Assembly: GCA_973895155.1 (NCBI GenBank)
Contig: OZ316896.1
Location: forward strand, 9,982,001-10,046,000
DNA length: 64,000 bases
DNA from: Marsupella aquatica
Lineage: Eukaryota > Marchantiophyta
Direction of reading: 5' to 3'
The translations under genes and the position numbers were made by a program. Shown here piece after piece: positions 12,601 to 23,343 of the stretch. How positions within the stretch are numbered: position 1 is the first letter of the stretch; every line of letters begins with the position of its first letter. The notes beneath the pieces were generated by a model that was not told where the DNA came from, searched no databases, and saw only the letters and a program-made list of their open reading frames with translations.

Positions 12601-13225
12601 GGCGACAACTCACGTAGAAGATGGCTACGTCGAGAGGGTGGTGGATCCGAACCTGAGCCTCACAGTGCAGGAGGAGTATAGAGAGGCTCTGATGGCGAAC
12701 TGTAAACAGTTGATCAACTTAGCAATGCGCTGTCTTGCGACTAGACCAGAATTGAGGCCAGAGATGAGTGAAGTTTTGGAGACCATTGACGGTTTACGGG
12801 ATGTACTTGACCTCGAAACGCCGAATACCAGTGAAGAGGACAGATCAGGCCCTGCCGACCATGGAAAGTCTACAGATGTCAAGCTCAAAATGTCCAGGCC
12901 TACTGCCAGGCGCTTGATATCTTTCTCGGGAGAACGCGATGGATCCCAGGATCGATCTTTGAAACGTTTTAGTTCTGAATCTAAAGATGAAGTGAGAAGC
13001 ATGGAGAGGAACTCTGAAATTGCAGCGTTAGCTATTTCACCAGCAGATGCTGGAAACAGGCGTGATTACCGTGAAAGTAGTACCAAAGGTAATCAAGATG
13101 GTCCTGGTTCTGATGGTGTTCGTACATTATCTGTAGATTATTCCTCGCTCAAAAGTGTCCTGGAAGTGCCAAATACGCACATAGATCCGAAGTCCAGGAA
13201 TTTACGGAGAAGTGCCTCGAGCTAG
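6691..13225 (+). CDS. Receptor-like kinase with alpha2delta-like VWA/dCache ectodomain
   Basis: Probable single-pass surface receptor kinase. Exons read by phase: 6691-6844, 7054-7228, 7484-7673, 7823-7872, 8059-8281, 8438-8626, 8818-9142, 9308-9477, 9606 to about 9690, possibly 10836-11013, then about 11612-13225. It starts with a signal peptide (MQYREAFVVLLILFS). The ectodomain has an N-terminal Cache half (YFGAVDGSFRYYPG, then YDPRIRPWY), an inserted VWA (DVVVLIDTGTAM onwards), then the second Cache half (LIGVAGIDVQM), which is the domain order of animal alpha2delta subunits. A Cys-rich linker, a membrane helix (IVVGVVVGVAVGLLVLAVLIF) and a kinase follow: GKGSFGVV loop at 11939, Lys 11999, HLDIKPRN at 12326, DFG at 12386, APE at 12467. 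HLD replaces HRD, so it is non-RD. The VWA metal site is degenerate. A Ser-rich tail of about 130 residues ends the protein. The exon 9 to kinase join is uncertain: the canonical donor at 9691 leaves phase 1, whereas both the candidate exon at 10836 and the acceptor before 11612 need phase 0. Confidence 0.85.
9691..11611 (+). other. Long repeat-bearing intron(s) of the receptor-kinase gene
   Basis: This is the only long gap in the kinase gene. It contains a 37-bp tandem duplication (10360-10434), diverged repeats around 'cacttttgtgaag' at about 9842, 10063 and 10138, and one open stretch at 10836-11013 that starts after 'cgacatag' and ends at a GT. That stretch has 59 codons without a stop and two Cys and would add to the membrane-proximal linker. 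A 28-bp direct duplication ('cagttctgcattctgtgaag') at 11522-11577 offers alternative acceptors before the kinase exon. Transcript data are needed to choose between them. Confidence 0.6.
10360..10434. repeat. Tandem duplication, 37 bp x2
   Basis: 'ggttcattctaccttta' recurs 37 bp later as 'ggttcatcctaccttta', each followed by 'tttac.ttcacgt.tacatt'. It lies in the long intron of the receptor-kinase gene. Confidence 0.8.
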
Positions 13226-13391
13226 TACATAATCTTAGCACAAATTGTGCAGTTATAGCCGAAACATCACTGGGAATCCCCATGGCGTGTCCGGGAGGCC
13301 ATTCGAGTCACATATATAGCAGAATGGCAGCCGGCAAATGGGTTCTGGAGCTGTATTCCCTCCGAGATTCTCGCATGGTCGTAGGGGATGG

Positions 13392-13461
13392 CTCATCATG
13401 AACACGATGCTTCACATTGAGTGGGACTCATCATGAACACGATGCTTCACATTGAGTGGGA
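13392..13461. repeat. Tandem duplication, 35 bp x2, just after the kinase gene
   Basis: 'ctcatcatgaacacgatgc' plus 'ttcacattgagtggga' occurs twice, starting at 13392 and 13427, with no visible differences. It lies within 250 bp of the kinase stop codon, so it probably falls in the 3' UTR. Confidence 0.85.
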
Positions 13462-13979
13462 AATTGTAAAACACCGAAATTGAGCTCGTGATTGAAGCAA
13501 AGTACTCCGCATAAGGATGATGGTCAAGACGACTTTTACTATTGTATAGATCGTGAGAACACCCATCCGCCATGTGGTTGACAGATTCCTCCTCTCCTCT
13601 GGTCGCCATGGAATTCTGCTTCACTTCGTGGTCATGATACGCAACAGGTTTTTTATGTAAATAATTAATTAATATATTCTTTGTTCAAATATGGTGGTGC
13701 CTAAACAGCCCCTAGCCATCTAAAACGGGGAAGTGTCCAAGCTTTCTTACTTTTTCATTTCACTCTCATTCCTCTCCTCTTCCATATTGCTCCACAAATT
13801 CGGGTAGGATACTATTTATGGTGAAACCTGGTGTCACTAGGATTCTGTCATGGCTAGTGGTGGTTTAATGACACTAGCAAAAAAGCAATGCTCCCATGGA
13901 CCCTAGACAGGAACCAGGCAATCCGGAAATTTCCTTTGACATTGTGACTGAACTGCAGTAGGTCTGAGTTGCAAGAACA

Positions 13980-14160
13980 CATGGGAGCATTTTAACAAAC
14001 ATAGAGGTCTATAAGAGTTTCATTTCAGTGAGTTGCAACAACATGCATTTTGACAAACATAGAGGTCTATAAGAGCTTCATTTGAGTGAGTTGCAACAAC
14101 ATATGGGAGCATTTTGACAAACATAGAGGTCCATAAGAGCTTCATTTGAGTGTGAATGTC
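13980..14160. repeat. Tandem repeat, 58-64 bp, 3 copies
   Basis: Units contain 'gcattttgacaaacatagag', 'gtctataagagcttcattt' and 'gagtgagttgcaacaacat'. The 'gcatttt' word starts at 13987, 14045 and 14109. The middle unit lacks the 'atggga' hexamer, which explains the shorter first spacing. Confidence 0.85.
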
Positions 14161-15346
14161 CAGTTTGGAGATCCTTTTGAAAATAAGAGGTGACAGAGTA
14201 TATTCAAGGCAGGTGCCATTTGCTCACAGTCACCCTACCCAAATCCTAGTTTTCCACCTTACCTCCCACAGTCATGGTCTAGAGGTTCAATCTAGACACT
14301 AGGATCTTAAGAGTAGCCTTTGATCATAATTGTATACATATATTAGAGGGGCCTTACAAGGCTAGGATTGAAAAATTAAGGATGAAAGATACTAGCAGGG
14401 TAATTAATGTTGCCTGCCTGTGCTAGATCAGGTCATGCAGATAAACACCAGGCAGAAGGTGGTCTTGCTATCAGTTGGCCCCTGGCTAGGTGGTACATAG
14501 AGTTCATTGAGACGGCCAGGCAGGTATTATGCTGGCGTGAAAGTGTTTTATCATTCACCTCACCCAAAAGTGTTGTTCATTCATTTTTATTAACACTTGT
14601 AGAGTAATAGTGAACCTCAAGATTACCTTTTGTAATGAATACAGAAAAAGATGATTAGGTACATACTACATTTAATAGTGTCTTGATTAATGAGATGAAA
14701 CTTTCAAAATACCACCTTTCAAAATACGGCCTCAAGAGGTGATCTAAACTACACTATCCAAATCACCAACTTGGGGGACCTGCTCGTCCATGTAGGCTTT
14801 TAAAGAAGTCCTTGTAATATTGATAGATTTCTTTTACAAATGATTTCTCAATGAGGCAAGGAAGTTGCTCAAACATATCATGTGTAGTTGCGCGCAGCCA
14901 TGTCATTGTAGTCATGTGATCTTTGTGCCCATGAGATAATTGAGGCCATGATTATATTGTTGTTACATCCATGCGGAAAATAGTCAAAGAATAAAAGTAA
15001 ATTATCTCAATGAAGACATAATGCACAAGTTGTTTATATACAAATGTAAGGCCATGTTCTTCAATGCCCGTGAGATTAAAAATTATTCAAGTTATTCATT
15101 TTCTTTGAAAGTAAACATAAGGGCCAAAGAAACAGGTAAGTCTGGGTATTAAAAGGCACGTGGGCAAGGCTAGGTACAGGCACAGACGGCAAGGAAGTTT
15201 CCCTCCTTGCCGCGGGGCTGAGGTAGCATGAGCATGGGTTGCCAGGCAGCACAGCGGGTGAGGCCCGGGTGAGGCTGCAGAGTGATCCAGGGCAAGGCTG
15301 CCACATGAGGCAAATGGTGATTGAAGTGGGGGGGGTGGGGCTCCTA

Positions 15347-16449
15347 TTGGGTTGTTGTGAGTGACCTGGGCACAGTGGGGGGGGGGGGTTTGCAAAACTA
15401 GGGAAATCTCACTCTTCGGAGCTCCACTCCTCTTGCACCTCTAAATTGCTCCTTCACTCATCCCCACAGTGTCACTCACCTGGATTCCTCCACTCACCTC
15501 CACCATGTTGTGTTGCACTACTTAGCACCCGGGCAGCGCAGACTGAACAGACAGGAGAATTTCCAAAATTGAGACTGTCTGTAACTCAAACGAGAGTCTT
15601 CTACTAACTCTCAACTCAATAATATTCAAGAAATAGAAAATGGTCATGACTTGCATGGAAACAAACTTGGCCCTGCACAAAACTTGCATTGAAATACCAC
15701 ATTCACAATTCACATTGACTGCGTCCACTCCCTATTCCAAGCAACTAGCTCAAGAAAAATCCAGAAACAGGAGAAATGATCACGATTTGAATGCCCGCTT
15801 GCATGGAAACAAATTTGAAACAGGATATTGTCGTTAGCCTGGCCCGCTTCAAGAAATTCATCATCCCCTGCACAACTTCAAAGCATTCAAAACTGACATT
15901 GAACTGACTGCAAACCCTCCTTGCTCCCCGCCTGCTCCAAGCCACCTGCCATTTTCTGCTCAAACATTGCTCCATCTCCAATCGAAAACATGCACCTCTA
16001 CTGAAAATGAGTGCATCAAACACAAGCACTCTCTAATTGGCGCTACCACTCGTAGTGTCTTGTCTACTCAAACTTAAATCAAGAAAAGTTGAATGACCCG
16101 ACCCAATTCTGTGCCCCAGTCATTCTTTACCCAGTTCTTTTACCCTTCGCGCTGCTCAAAGTTTATCATTGTTGACCGGTAACCAGGACTGAGATCAAGA
16201 TTACATACGTTTAGGACGCTCTTGGTCGTCTGTTACTAGGTTGTACCGGCTCTCCCCGATTCCTCACAATCACTCCCCGCTACCATCAGTCACAACTGTG
16301 TCAGAACCTGGTCGGCCCGCTACAACCTAGTAACAGTCGACCAGACCGTCATTATCCTAGTCCAAATGGAGAGCTGCAACATTGGGGCTCGATCCTGTTG
16401 GGTTGTTGTGAGTGACCTGGGCACGGTGGGGGACAGGGCAAAACTAGGG
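15347..16449. repeat. Direct repeat of about 50 bp separated by 1.05 kb
   Basis: 'ttgggttgttgtgagtgacc' followed by 'tgggcac.gtggggg' and then 'caaaactaggg' occurs at 15347-15402 and again at 16398-16449. The first copy has an expanded G tract. The two could be ends of one inserted unit or a duplicated fragment. Confidence 0.6.
16223..16344. repeat. Inverted repeat with about 26-bp arms
   Basis: The left arm 'tggtcgtctgttactaggtt' (continuing 'gtaccgg') at 16223-16249 pairs with 'ccgctacaacctagtaacag' (continuing 'tcgaccag') at 16317-16344, with about two mismatches around a loop of about 67 nt. It may be a small foldback element. Confidence 0.7.
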
Positions 16450-16559
16450 CCTGTGGGCTGCTCCCGCTAAAGTTGCCTTTGGCCAGGCCCATAGCCTACT
16501 GGCAGGAGTGCACTTTGTTTATCTGCCCTAGTGGAGGGCTACCAGGCTTTTGGCTATGT

Positions 16560-17110
16560 GATCTTCTTGTTCCCTTCTTTTCGTTGGCTTTAGTTGGGTC
16601 TTTAGCTGGGTGTCCTGCCTTTGGAATCCTGCATTCTAACTTCTTTCTCCCTTGTTTTATTGGCTTTAATTGGGTTAGTTAGTTTGGTATCCTGCCTATG
16701 AAATCCTGCACTCTTCTTTTTCCCTTGTTTTCTTGGCTTCAGTTGGGTCATTAGTTGGGTCTCCTGCCTTTGCACTCTTCTTTCTCCCTTGTTTCTTGGC
16801 TTCAGTTGGGTCATGAGTTGGGTCTCCTGCCTTTGCACTCTTCTTTCTCCCTTGTTTTCTTGGCTTCAGTTGGGTCATGACTTGGTTCATGAGTTGGGTC
16901 TCCTGCCTTTGCACTCTTCGTTTTCCTTTGTTTTCTTAGCTTTCGTGGGGTCTTTAGTGGGGTCTCAAGTTGGGTGTCCTGCCTTTGCACTCTTCTTTTT
17001 CGCATGTTTTCTGAGCTTTAGTGGGGTCTTTAGTTGGGTCTCGTGCCGTTGGAATCCTGCACTCTTCTTTTCCCCTTGTTTTCGTGCTTTTGGGGCTTTG
17101 GGTGATCCAT
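16560..17110. repeat. Degenerate 63-77-bp tandem repeat
   Basis: Each unit carries 'cttgttttcttggcttcagt' then 'tgggtc.t.agttgggt', 'ctcctgcc' and 'tttgcactcttctttctcc'. The 'cctgcc' word falls at 16614, 16691, 16763, 16826, 16902 and 16978, with a variant near 17042. Diverged fragments with the same vocabulary appear at about 21410-21510 and 39290-39410, and in reverse orientation near 42920 and 61845, so this is a dispersed family that has amplified locally. Confidence 0.8.
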
Positions 17111-17361
17111 CAGATTGACCATATCTGATCCCCAGCCACCATAGCTCCCCATTTTCCGACTTCCTCGGACCCAGTTGCTCCCTAAGGGCTGGCAAATCTC
17201 GTGTTAACTACAGAAACAAGGGTCTAAAAGCTTTGAAGGTTTATGGGTCTCAACTCGGAAGAGCATCAATTTGACATGTCCTAGCACCGTGCAGCAAAGA
17301 TTGAGCAACGAGAAATTGAACAATCCGGAACTCCGTGTGTGGGCAGAGCGGGCTCCATGAA

Positions 17362-20190
17362 ATGACGGCATTCGTGCAAGAGCTTAGCTTCAGGCTTTCT
17401 CTGTTCACCCGTTCGATACATCTCTCTACATTGAGGAGAGAATCCTCTAGACCTCTCTGTGGGCGGTATCGCAGTCTTCACATTCGCACCTGCTCTTCTA
17501 CTTCTCTTCCATTCACTTGCTCGTCTTATTCTTCATCCTCCTCTGTTCCAATCCTAGACTCCGACTTTCCAATTCGGCTATTCGGTAGATTGTCGTCTCA
17601 CAGACATCTCTCGGATGACTCTAAGCTGGGTGCTTTGGGAAGAAGTGACCGGGCGGGGCCATCAGCGAAGACAGATGATCTTGCATTTGCTGCTGGCTTG
17701 AAATTCAGTGATGACGACGACGACGTTGATTCGCCAACAGAGGACCTTTTCTCTGATACTACTTCTGAAGAAACTGAGGACGACAGAGACGTGACCAAAG
17801 AAAGTGCACACTTCGGCGATTCCGGGGTCTATGTGAAATTCGTGCAGAAGGAAGGGTCTAGTACAAAAGAAGTACAAGCTCCGAACTATTTGACGATGAC
17901 AGACAAACAGCTATTCGCACAGTGCAGGATGGATACGTACAGAGCGTCTGGGCCTGGAGGGCAGCACCGTAACAAGACTGACAGTGCTGTTAGGCTCACG
18001 CACATTCCTACAGGTTTGGTGTCCCAGGTGAAATTTCCTGATTTCGCATTATTTTCTCGTTGAATTCCTGTTTTTGTATGACTGTTATCATTTTGATTTC
18101 CCCCTGGCTCTTGATAAACCATCATAAACGCAGAAAGATTGTTCGTTCTTCCTTTGTTCTTCATTGACGGCATAGGATGTGACACGAGTCTTTTTCCTGC
18201 TAACTTGGAGAAGACAATCATTTATGTTGCCTTCATGTGCGCCGCAGTAGACAAGTTTTGCAGCCTCATAGATTGGGTCCCTCTGTTAGGGCTCCAAATT
18301 AGGTCAAGCCAATGGCTGATCAGGCGCTAGACGCATTAGATCGAGTCCTTGTGGTAGCGATATGGTCAACTGGTCTTTGCTTTTAATTAGTCCGAAATAT
18401 GCAGGCGTGTAAACCGTTTCAACGCATGAACTTACTTCATTTAAGAATTTGCTAGCAGACCATTTGTTACAGCGAGTTAATTGGGACGGAAGAAAATTGT
18501 TCAAATATCGTGGAGTTGTTTGATTCATTACTTGCAAATTTGTCCACTCTAGTAATTCTAATAATTCTGACAGAACTTCTAACCGTGTGATTTAAATTTC
18601 TCACATGAATGCAGGCTGCCGATGATAGATCACAGCACATTAATCGTTCATTAGCATTGACTCGGTTGCGACAAATTATTGCCTTGGAAGGTACAACTCA
18701 GTAGATGTTCTTACTCGGGATGATATGCTTTGCCATTTGGTGCCACCGTAAATTCCTTGAACTGGTTACTTTTTCTTCTGTGAAGAAATCACTGTTCAGG
18801 AAGCCTAAGAGAATGCAACTTTGGCATCAGTCAGGGATCCTGTGGAATTAGAGGGGTACAAGCCACCTCTGGAGTTGTTGCGCATATTGCCGAGTGGAAC
18901 AGGAGGAAAAAGAGGGAATTCACAGAGGATTGGGCCCAATCATCCCGATTTTGTTCTCGTAATACTCTCAATACTCCTCACTGCTTTTGGCGTTTTGAGA
19001 CCTCATGCAACAGCTCATTATAGCAACATCTATGCAGATTCCTATCAATGTCTTTGTGAAGAGTCCAGCGAACGTGACCTTTCGTTCTTTGCAATATTTT
19101 GTTTAGTCAAAGTTTAACTCAAAATTATTGTGTAGGGTATGAAAGCGTTGATGGACCTGCTGTATGCCGCTGGTGGTTCAGTTTCAGATGCAGGAAAAGT
19201 TCTTGGGTACCAAACAAACTTTTTACATACATTTGTCGTTGTTTGCACAATGTCAAGTTGTTTTCCGTGAGCACCAATCAGTATTTCTTTCTTAAATATA
19301 CGTCTCAATAAGAGCACTTCGTGAGGTAGAGTTTCCTGGTAATCATTGTGCAAGATTCTGTTTCTATGCTTACAAGAAAAAACATATGTAAAGAATGTAT
19401 AAGAATCTTGCACAATGCTTACAAGAATGTAAGTGCAAGATTCTGTTGCAGCTGCAGGCCAATACTCAGACAGGCTCTGTTGCGAAGTTTTCTCCCAACA
19501 CATGGCAGTCTATTGTTGGTAGATCCTAGGATTTCTGTGTGCCATTTTATGTTCAAGTACACCCCATGTAGAGTCATATCATGAATAGTTGTACAGTCTG
19601 CATTTTCTAGTCAAATTCAACTTTTAATTTGATACCCTTTTCACGGTAGTGAGACTGTCAAACTGAATTTGAGGTCGATCAAAGTACATGCAGTAATGAA
19701 GAAAAATGTTGTTTTGAGTTTTTCGGAATATTTCAATTGAACGTGCTCGCTATCTGAGATTGAATAAATATATGCAGGATAACCACTGGTGCGTTGTCCA
19801 AGCTTATTACATCAAATAATCTTTTATGGCAAGGAATGAACAAACTCCGTTCCTCGAAGGTAAGCTTGTCGATTGTAGGCAGTAAACAAGCTAATGACAT
19901 CCTTTAAAACGGAGTGGGGAGGACACTTAAGATTATCATCTGAGAGGTTGATGATCGCCAGAGTCGGGGGGAATCATTAACATCTCAGATTGCATGGGCA
20001 TGGGATCATCGTTATAAAGTCGAGAAGTTTGCCGAAATGGCTTTGCATTCTTTTAGGTGTTTTCTTTTAGGTGTTTCCCATGAGCTAACCCCGCATTCAT
20101 TTAACAACTCTGCGATACGGATCGCTTATAATTTATTTATGCCCGGAACGCTTTTGATTGTGTTTTTAGGGTCTGAAGCCTCTGAGATAA
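17362..20190 (+). CDS. Class I release-factor-like protein (GGQ domain), probably organellar
   Basis: Six exons in perfect phase: 17362-18027, 18615-18690, 18810-18958, 19136-19206, 19778-19859, 20170-20190; 354 aa. The ATG at 17362 is the first usable start in the open frame. The first 80 or so residues are rich in Ser, Arg and Thr and poor in acid, as in a plastid or mitochondrial transit peptide. An acidic stretch ([16 protein letters not shown]) follows. The RF-1 core is at about residues 185-245, with [16 protein letters not shown] carrying the GGQ (199-201) that triggers peptidyl-tRNA hydrolysis, then [10 protein letters not shown]. There is no codon-recognition domain, so it resembles rescue-type rather than decoding release factors. 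The C-terminal part ([19 protein letters not shown], ending KGLKPLR) looks helix-turn-helix-like and resembles the plant class I release-factor-like family as I remember it. The precise ribosomal role is inferred. Confidence 0.9.
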
Positions 20191-21662
20191 TGTCATAGGC
20201 GTGTTGCCTCTTCTGTTGCAGCTCATTTTGAATCAGATGTAAGTTTCAAATTTCTGTTATGAGATTAACCAACAACGATCCATTTTCATTTCGTTGATTG
20301 CACTTGTCAGCTAACGGCAATTTTTCTTCTATCTATACTACTGCTCCTAAATAATTATTCCGTATCATGCAGTTTCCTGAGCAAGGTGGACCTGGTGATA
20401 CTCACCTGTTTGTAGGTAGCGCAAAGGAGAGTTTCTTTTTAACAGTTTAATGTAATGAGAAGCGAGAGCAGGGGTCCGAATCTTACGTTACTCCCGATTG
20501 CTAGTGAATATCAAAACGCTTTTTGATAGGAAAAGTCATGTTCGTTGAGGAGTTGAAGACTCAAAAACAAATTTTAAGGTTTCTGGGTATAGGTCTTCGG
20601 CAAAGTTAGTTGCTTCCGGGACTGTTATTCGAGATACAGATCGTATTTTACATCGACTTCGCATTTACCCCCAATTTAGATCAGTGAATTACTCTGACTT
20701 TTGATCGTGCTGAAGACGCGTAATGTTTTTGACAAGGAGAGTGGTATGCAGCAGCCAGTAATTGAATATATATTTTTTCCATGTTCCTGTACACCTATTT
20801 TCAACGACAGAGAGGCTCTAAAGAGTCATATTCTTTTATGCAACAGTTTATTGGCTTATGGTCACCAATTCCTGCAAAGGAGATTGTGTGGATGTCATTC
20901 CCTTCGGATCAGCCTTTGCACTCTGTATGTGACTGTTCTTCTATTCCTCTCAAAAAAACTGAACTAAACAATATCTCGTCTTTGCACTCTGAATTTCATG
21001 TTCAGGCACTAGCTTTCTACTCGCATCATTTCTTTCATCAGATTATTGTTCAAGCAGAGTATTTTGTTGTTTCCTTCCAGCAAATTGTCCACCTGACGGA
21101 GCAAGCTGATTGAAGGACGGCCTGCGATTAATGTTGCCACGTAACTATGACAATTCCTGGATAGTCTGAGGATTGACTTTTACTTGGGGATATACTGTGA
21201 AATAGACCCTATTACAGTTTTACTTTTTAAAGGGGGGAACTGCCATTGAGCACAACATTAACTATTCTTCGAAGGGGTGAGACATCCGAGAGGTGAGGCA
21301 GTGGGTTTATAGTCATGTTCCATTGCTCACCCTCCTATGCAGCTACCCCGGAGCTATACCAGGTTCTTCAGTTTGCTGTAGGCTAGGGTCTTAGGTTTCA
21401 GGGTTGCTTGTTTTTTGCCATTTTGATTTGGCTTTTTGGGCCTTTGGGCTTCCTGGTGGGCCCTTGATTGGGTCTTTAGCCTTTGGGATAGTGTCTAGTT
21501 GGGAGCTCTTTGTTCTTTGGCGGTTTGCTATATTTATTATATTTGTTTTACCCTGAGCACCATGAATAACTTGACTCATTAACATTACGAAACTCACATG
21601 GGGAGCAGTTTTCTAACAATACACTAGCATATGAATGTGAGCAAGCGACTCGTATATGGTAT

Positions 21663-22001
21663 ATGTTATCCAAGACAAATAGTCTCCCTTTCTCCGTAGA
21701 ACTCGGTCTACGGGGTGATCCATTGTTCACCTTGGAGGCGTTTTGTCTACAGCATTTGCAAAGGAAATGTTCCGAATTTGACAAAGGGCAGAAGAACGGC
21801 AGCTTAGAAAGTCATCGAAATTGGACGACTTGTGATGATTTGAAGTTGTCACAGACAATCCTTGAGGTGCTTCGGTTTCTGGTTGGTATTTCCTCTCAAG
21901 AATGTACCAATGACGGTAAGTTGATTTCTTCATCAAGATTACGGAAGTTGTTTTCTTCATTAGGATTTACGGAAGTTGCTTTTGCTCTTTCCATTCCATA
22001 A
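21663..22001 (+). other. Unrecognised open frame, possible exon or gene fragment
   Basis: A 112-codon frame with ordinary, non-repetitive composition (for example LQHLQRKCSEFDKG and LSQTILEVLRFLVG). The opposite strand is also open over part of it. I recognise no domain, and no splice-linked partner exons were found. It may be a gene relic or chance. Confidence 0.2.
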
Positions 22002-22031
22002 GATAAGTTGCTTGAATTCTATGCTGGACTT

Positions 22032-22145
22032 GAGAAGGACACTAGAGGGAAACATCCGCTACATGTATTCCGTCATGGTTGGATCTTATGTTGCACTAGA
22101 GAAGGACACTTCTCGAGGGAAGCATCCCCTACATGTATACCCTCT
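22032..22145. repeat. Direct duplication, period 67 bp
   Basis: 'gagaaggacac', a variable 'tagaggga/ttctcgaggga', then 'a.catcc.ctacatgta' occurs at 22032 and 22099. The copies differ by a small insertion and a few substitutions. Confidence 0.7.
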
Positions 22146-23343
22146 TGGTTTTGGATTTTGGACCTAAGGAGTTTGAGAACCCGCTCGTGAGAATTGAAGC
22201 AACATTGATGAATCTCAGGGGATTCGAATACAGATTAAAGAGAATTTTGAAGCACCATGGAGACGAGGTTCCTGTGAATTGAAGAACACTGACGAATTGC
22301 AGGACATGTCAACACACGTTTGAGGAGACCAACTCTCATGCAGCAAGGACGTGGTCCTTTTGGATAGAATCGATGATGATGAATTGGGGCAGGAGATTTT
22401 CAAGCGCAGACAGGGACAATTTGGGACCAGAAAATATGGTCGAATTACCAAACATATATTTCAGATAATTGTCAGATGATTGAATGATGAAATCAGCGAT
22501 TGATGACATCAGCATATTTCGCAGTGTGAACAATTATAGTTTAAATCATGTCAAGTTTTAGATAAGTTGATACAAATCAGTATCAAAACCAATGGTACCA
22601 ACTGAGTCCACACAGATTAATTGAAAAATTTGGCAAAGCCAGCATAAGCAGTAGAAGTACTTCTACCACTAATTGGCCAGCAGTGCAAGTAATCGTCAAA
22701 TTTTGGATTTGCTAGAAAGAAACTCGACAGAATGAGTTCTCATATTTCCCTAATAGTGAGATCACAGAACGATACAATTCAATTGACCCTTTCACACATT
22801 CTCAAATTCTAAACACACTCGCTCCATTTATGAACGGGATAGATCTCTCGTCTCTCGCAAAATCCGGCAGCTCACGAAGTACGTTGTCGTTTAAATCAAC
22901 TCCCAAAGTCAAAGACACTGATTGCTACTTCCTGTTTGGCTTTCTACCCCCTATCTCTCGGCTTGCTCCGTTCCCAGAGCCATTTGAATTGACAGTATCA
23001 TTTAAAAGATTTCACCGTCTACCTCTCGCTCTACTCATCACTTTGAGGCCCATCGGAGAGCAGCAGCCGCTACACGAGTTCTGCCCTGGATTTGAGCTTT
23101 CTATTCATGGCTGCTTGTTTGTCTACAGGAGCAGATCATAATGGGTAAAGGCATTCACGGATCAGAGGATCCAATAAATGATACGATTGTATCTTCCCCA
23201 CAAGGGTTCAGATATTTAAACGATTTTACGGTTTTTCAGAAACAGCAAGCTAGCTAAGTATTGCTGTTGTGTTCACACAGTCGAATTCTTCGATTCAAAT
23301 GGACGTTCGTCCTAGAGAAACCACCCGGGAACTGTTGCTTCTC

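Larger units (their letters stand above)
13226..17361. other. Intergenic repeats between kinase and release-factor genes
   Basis: I found no gene here. The first few hundred bases after the kinase stop are probably 3' UTR and include a 35-bp tandem duplication. Further on are a roughly 60-bp tandem array (13980-14160), a TCTAGAG-motif element (14271-14300), G-rich tracts (15330-15390), a hairpin (16223-16344) and a degenerate Cys/Leu/Gly-coding-like array (16560-17110). Long open frames on both strands of that array come from its periodicity. Confidence 0.6.
20191..23343. other. Intergenic region with unrecognised open frames
   Basis: After the release-factor stop I see no gene I can name. 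The longest plus-strand frames are 20781-21113, 21663-22001 and 22830-23141. A duplicated sequence lies at 22032-22145. The right end abuts the invertase stop codon (23344, minus strand), so its last part is probably that gene's 3' UTR. Confidence 0.5.

Noticed and set aside
16602-17195. Overlapping Lys/Arg-rich minus-strand frames
   Set aside because: They come from the periodic 63-77-bp repeat and change frame between units; no splice structure or family.
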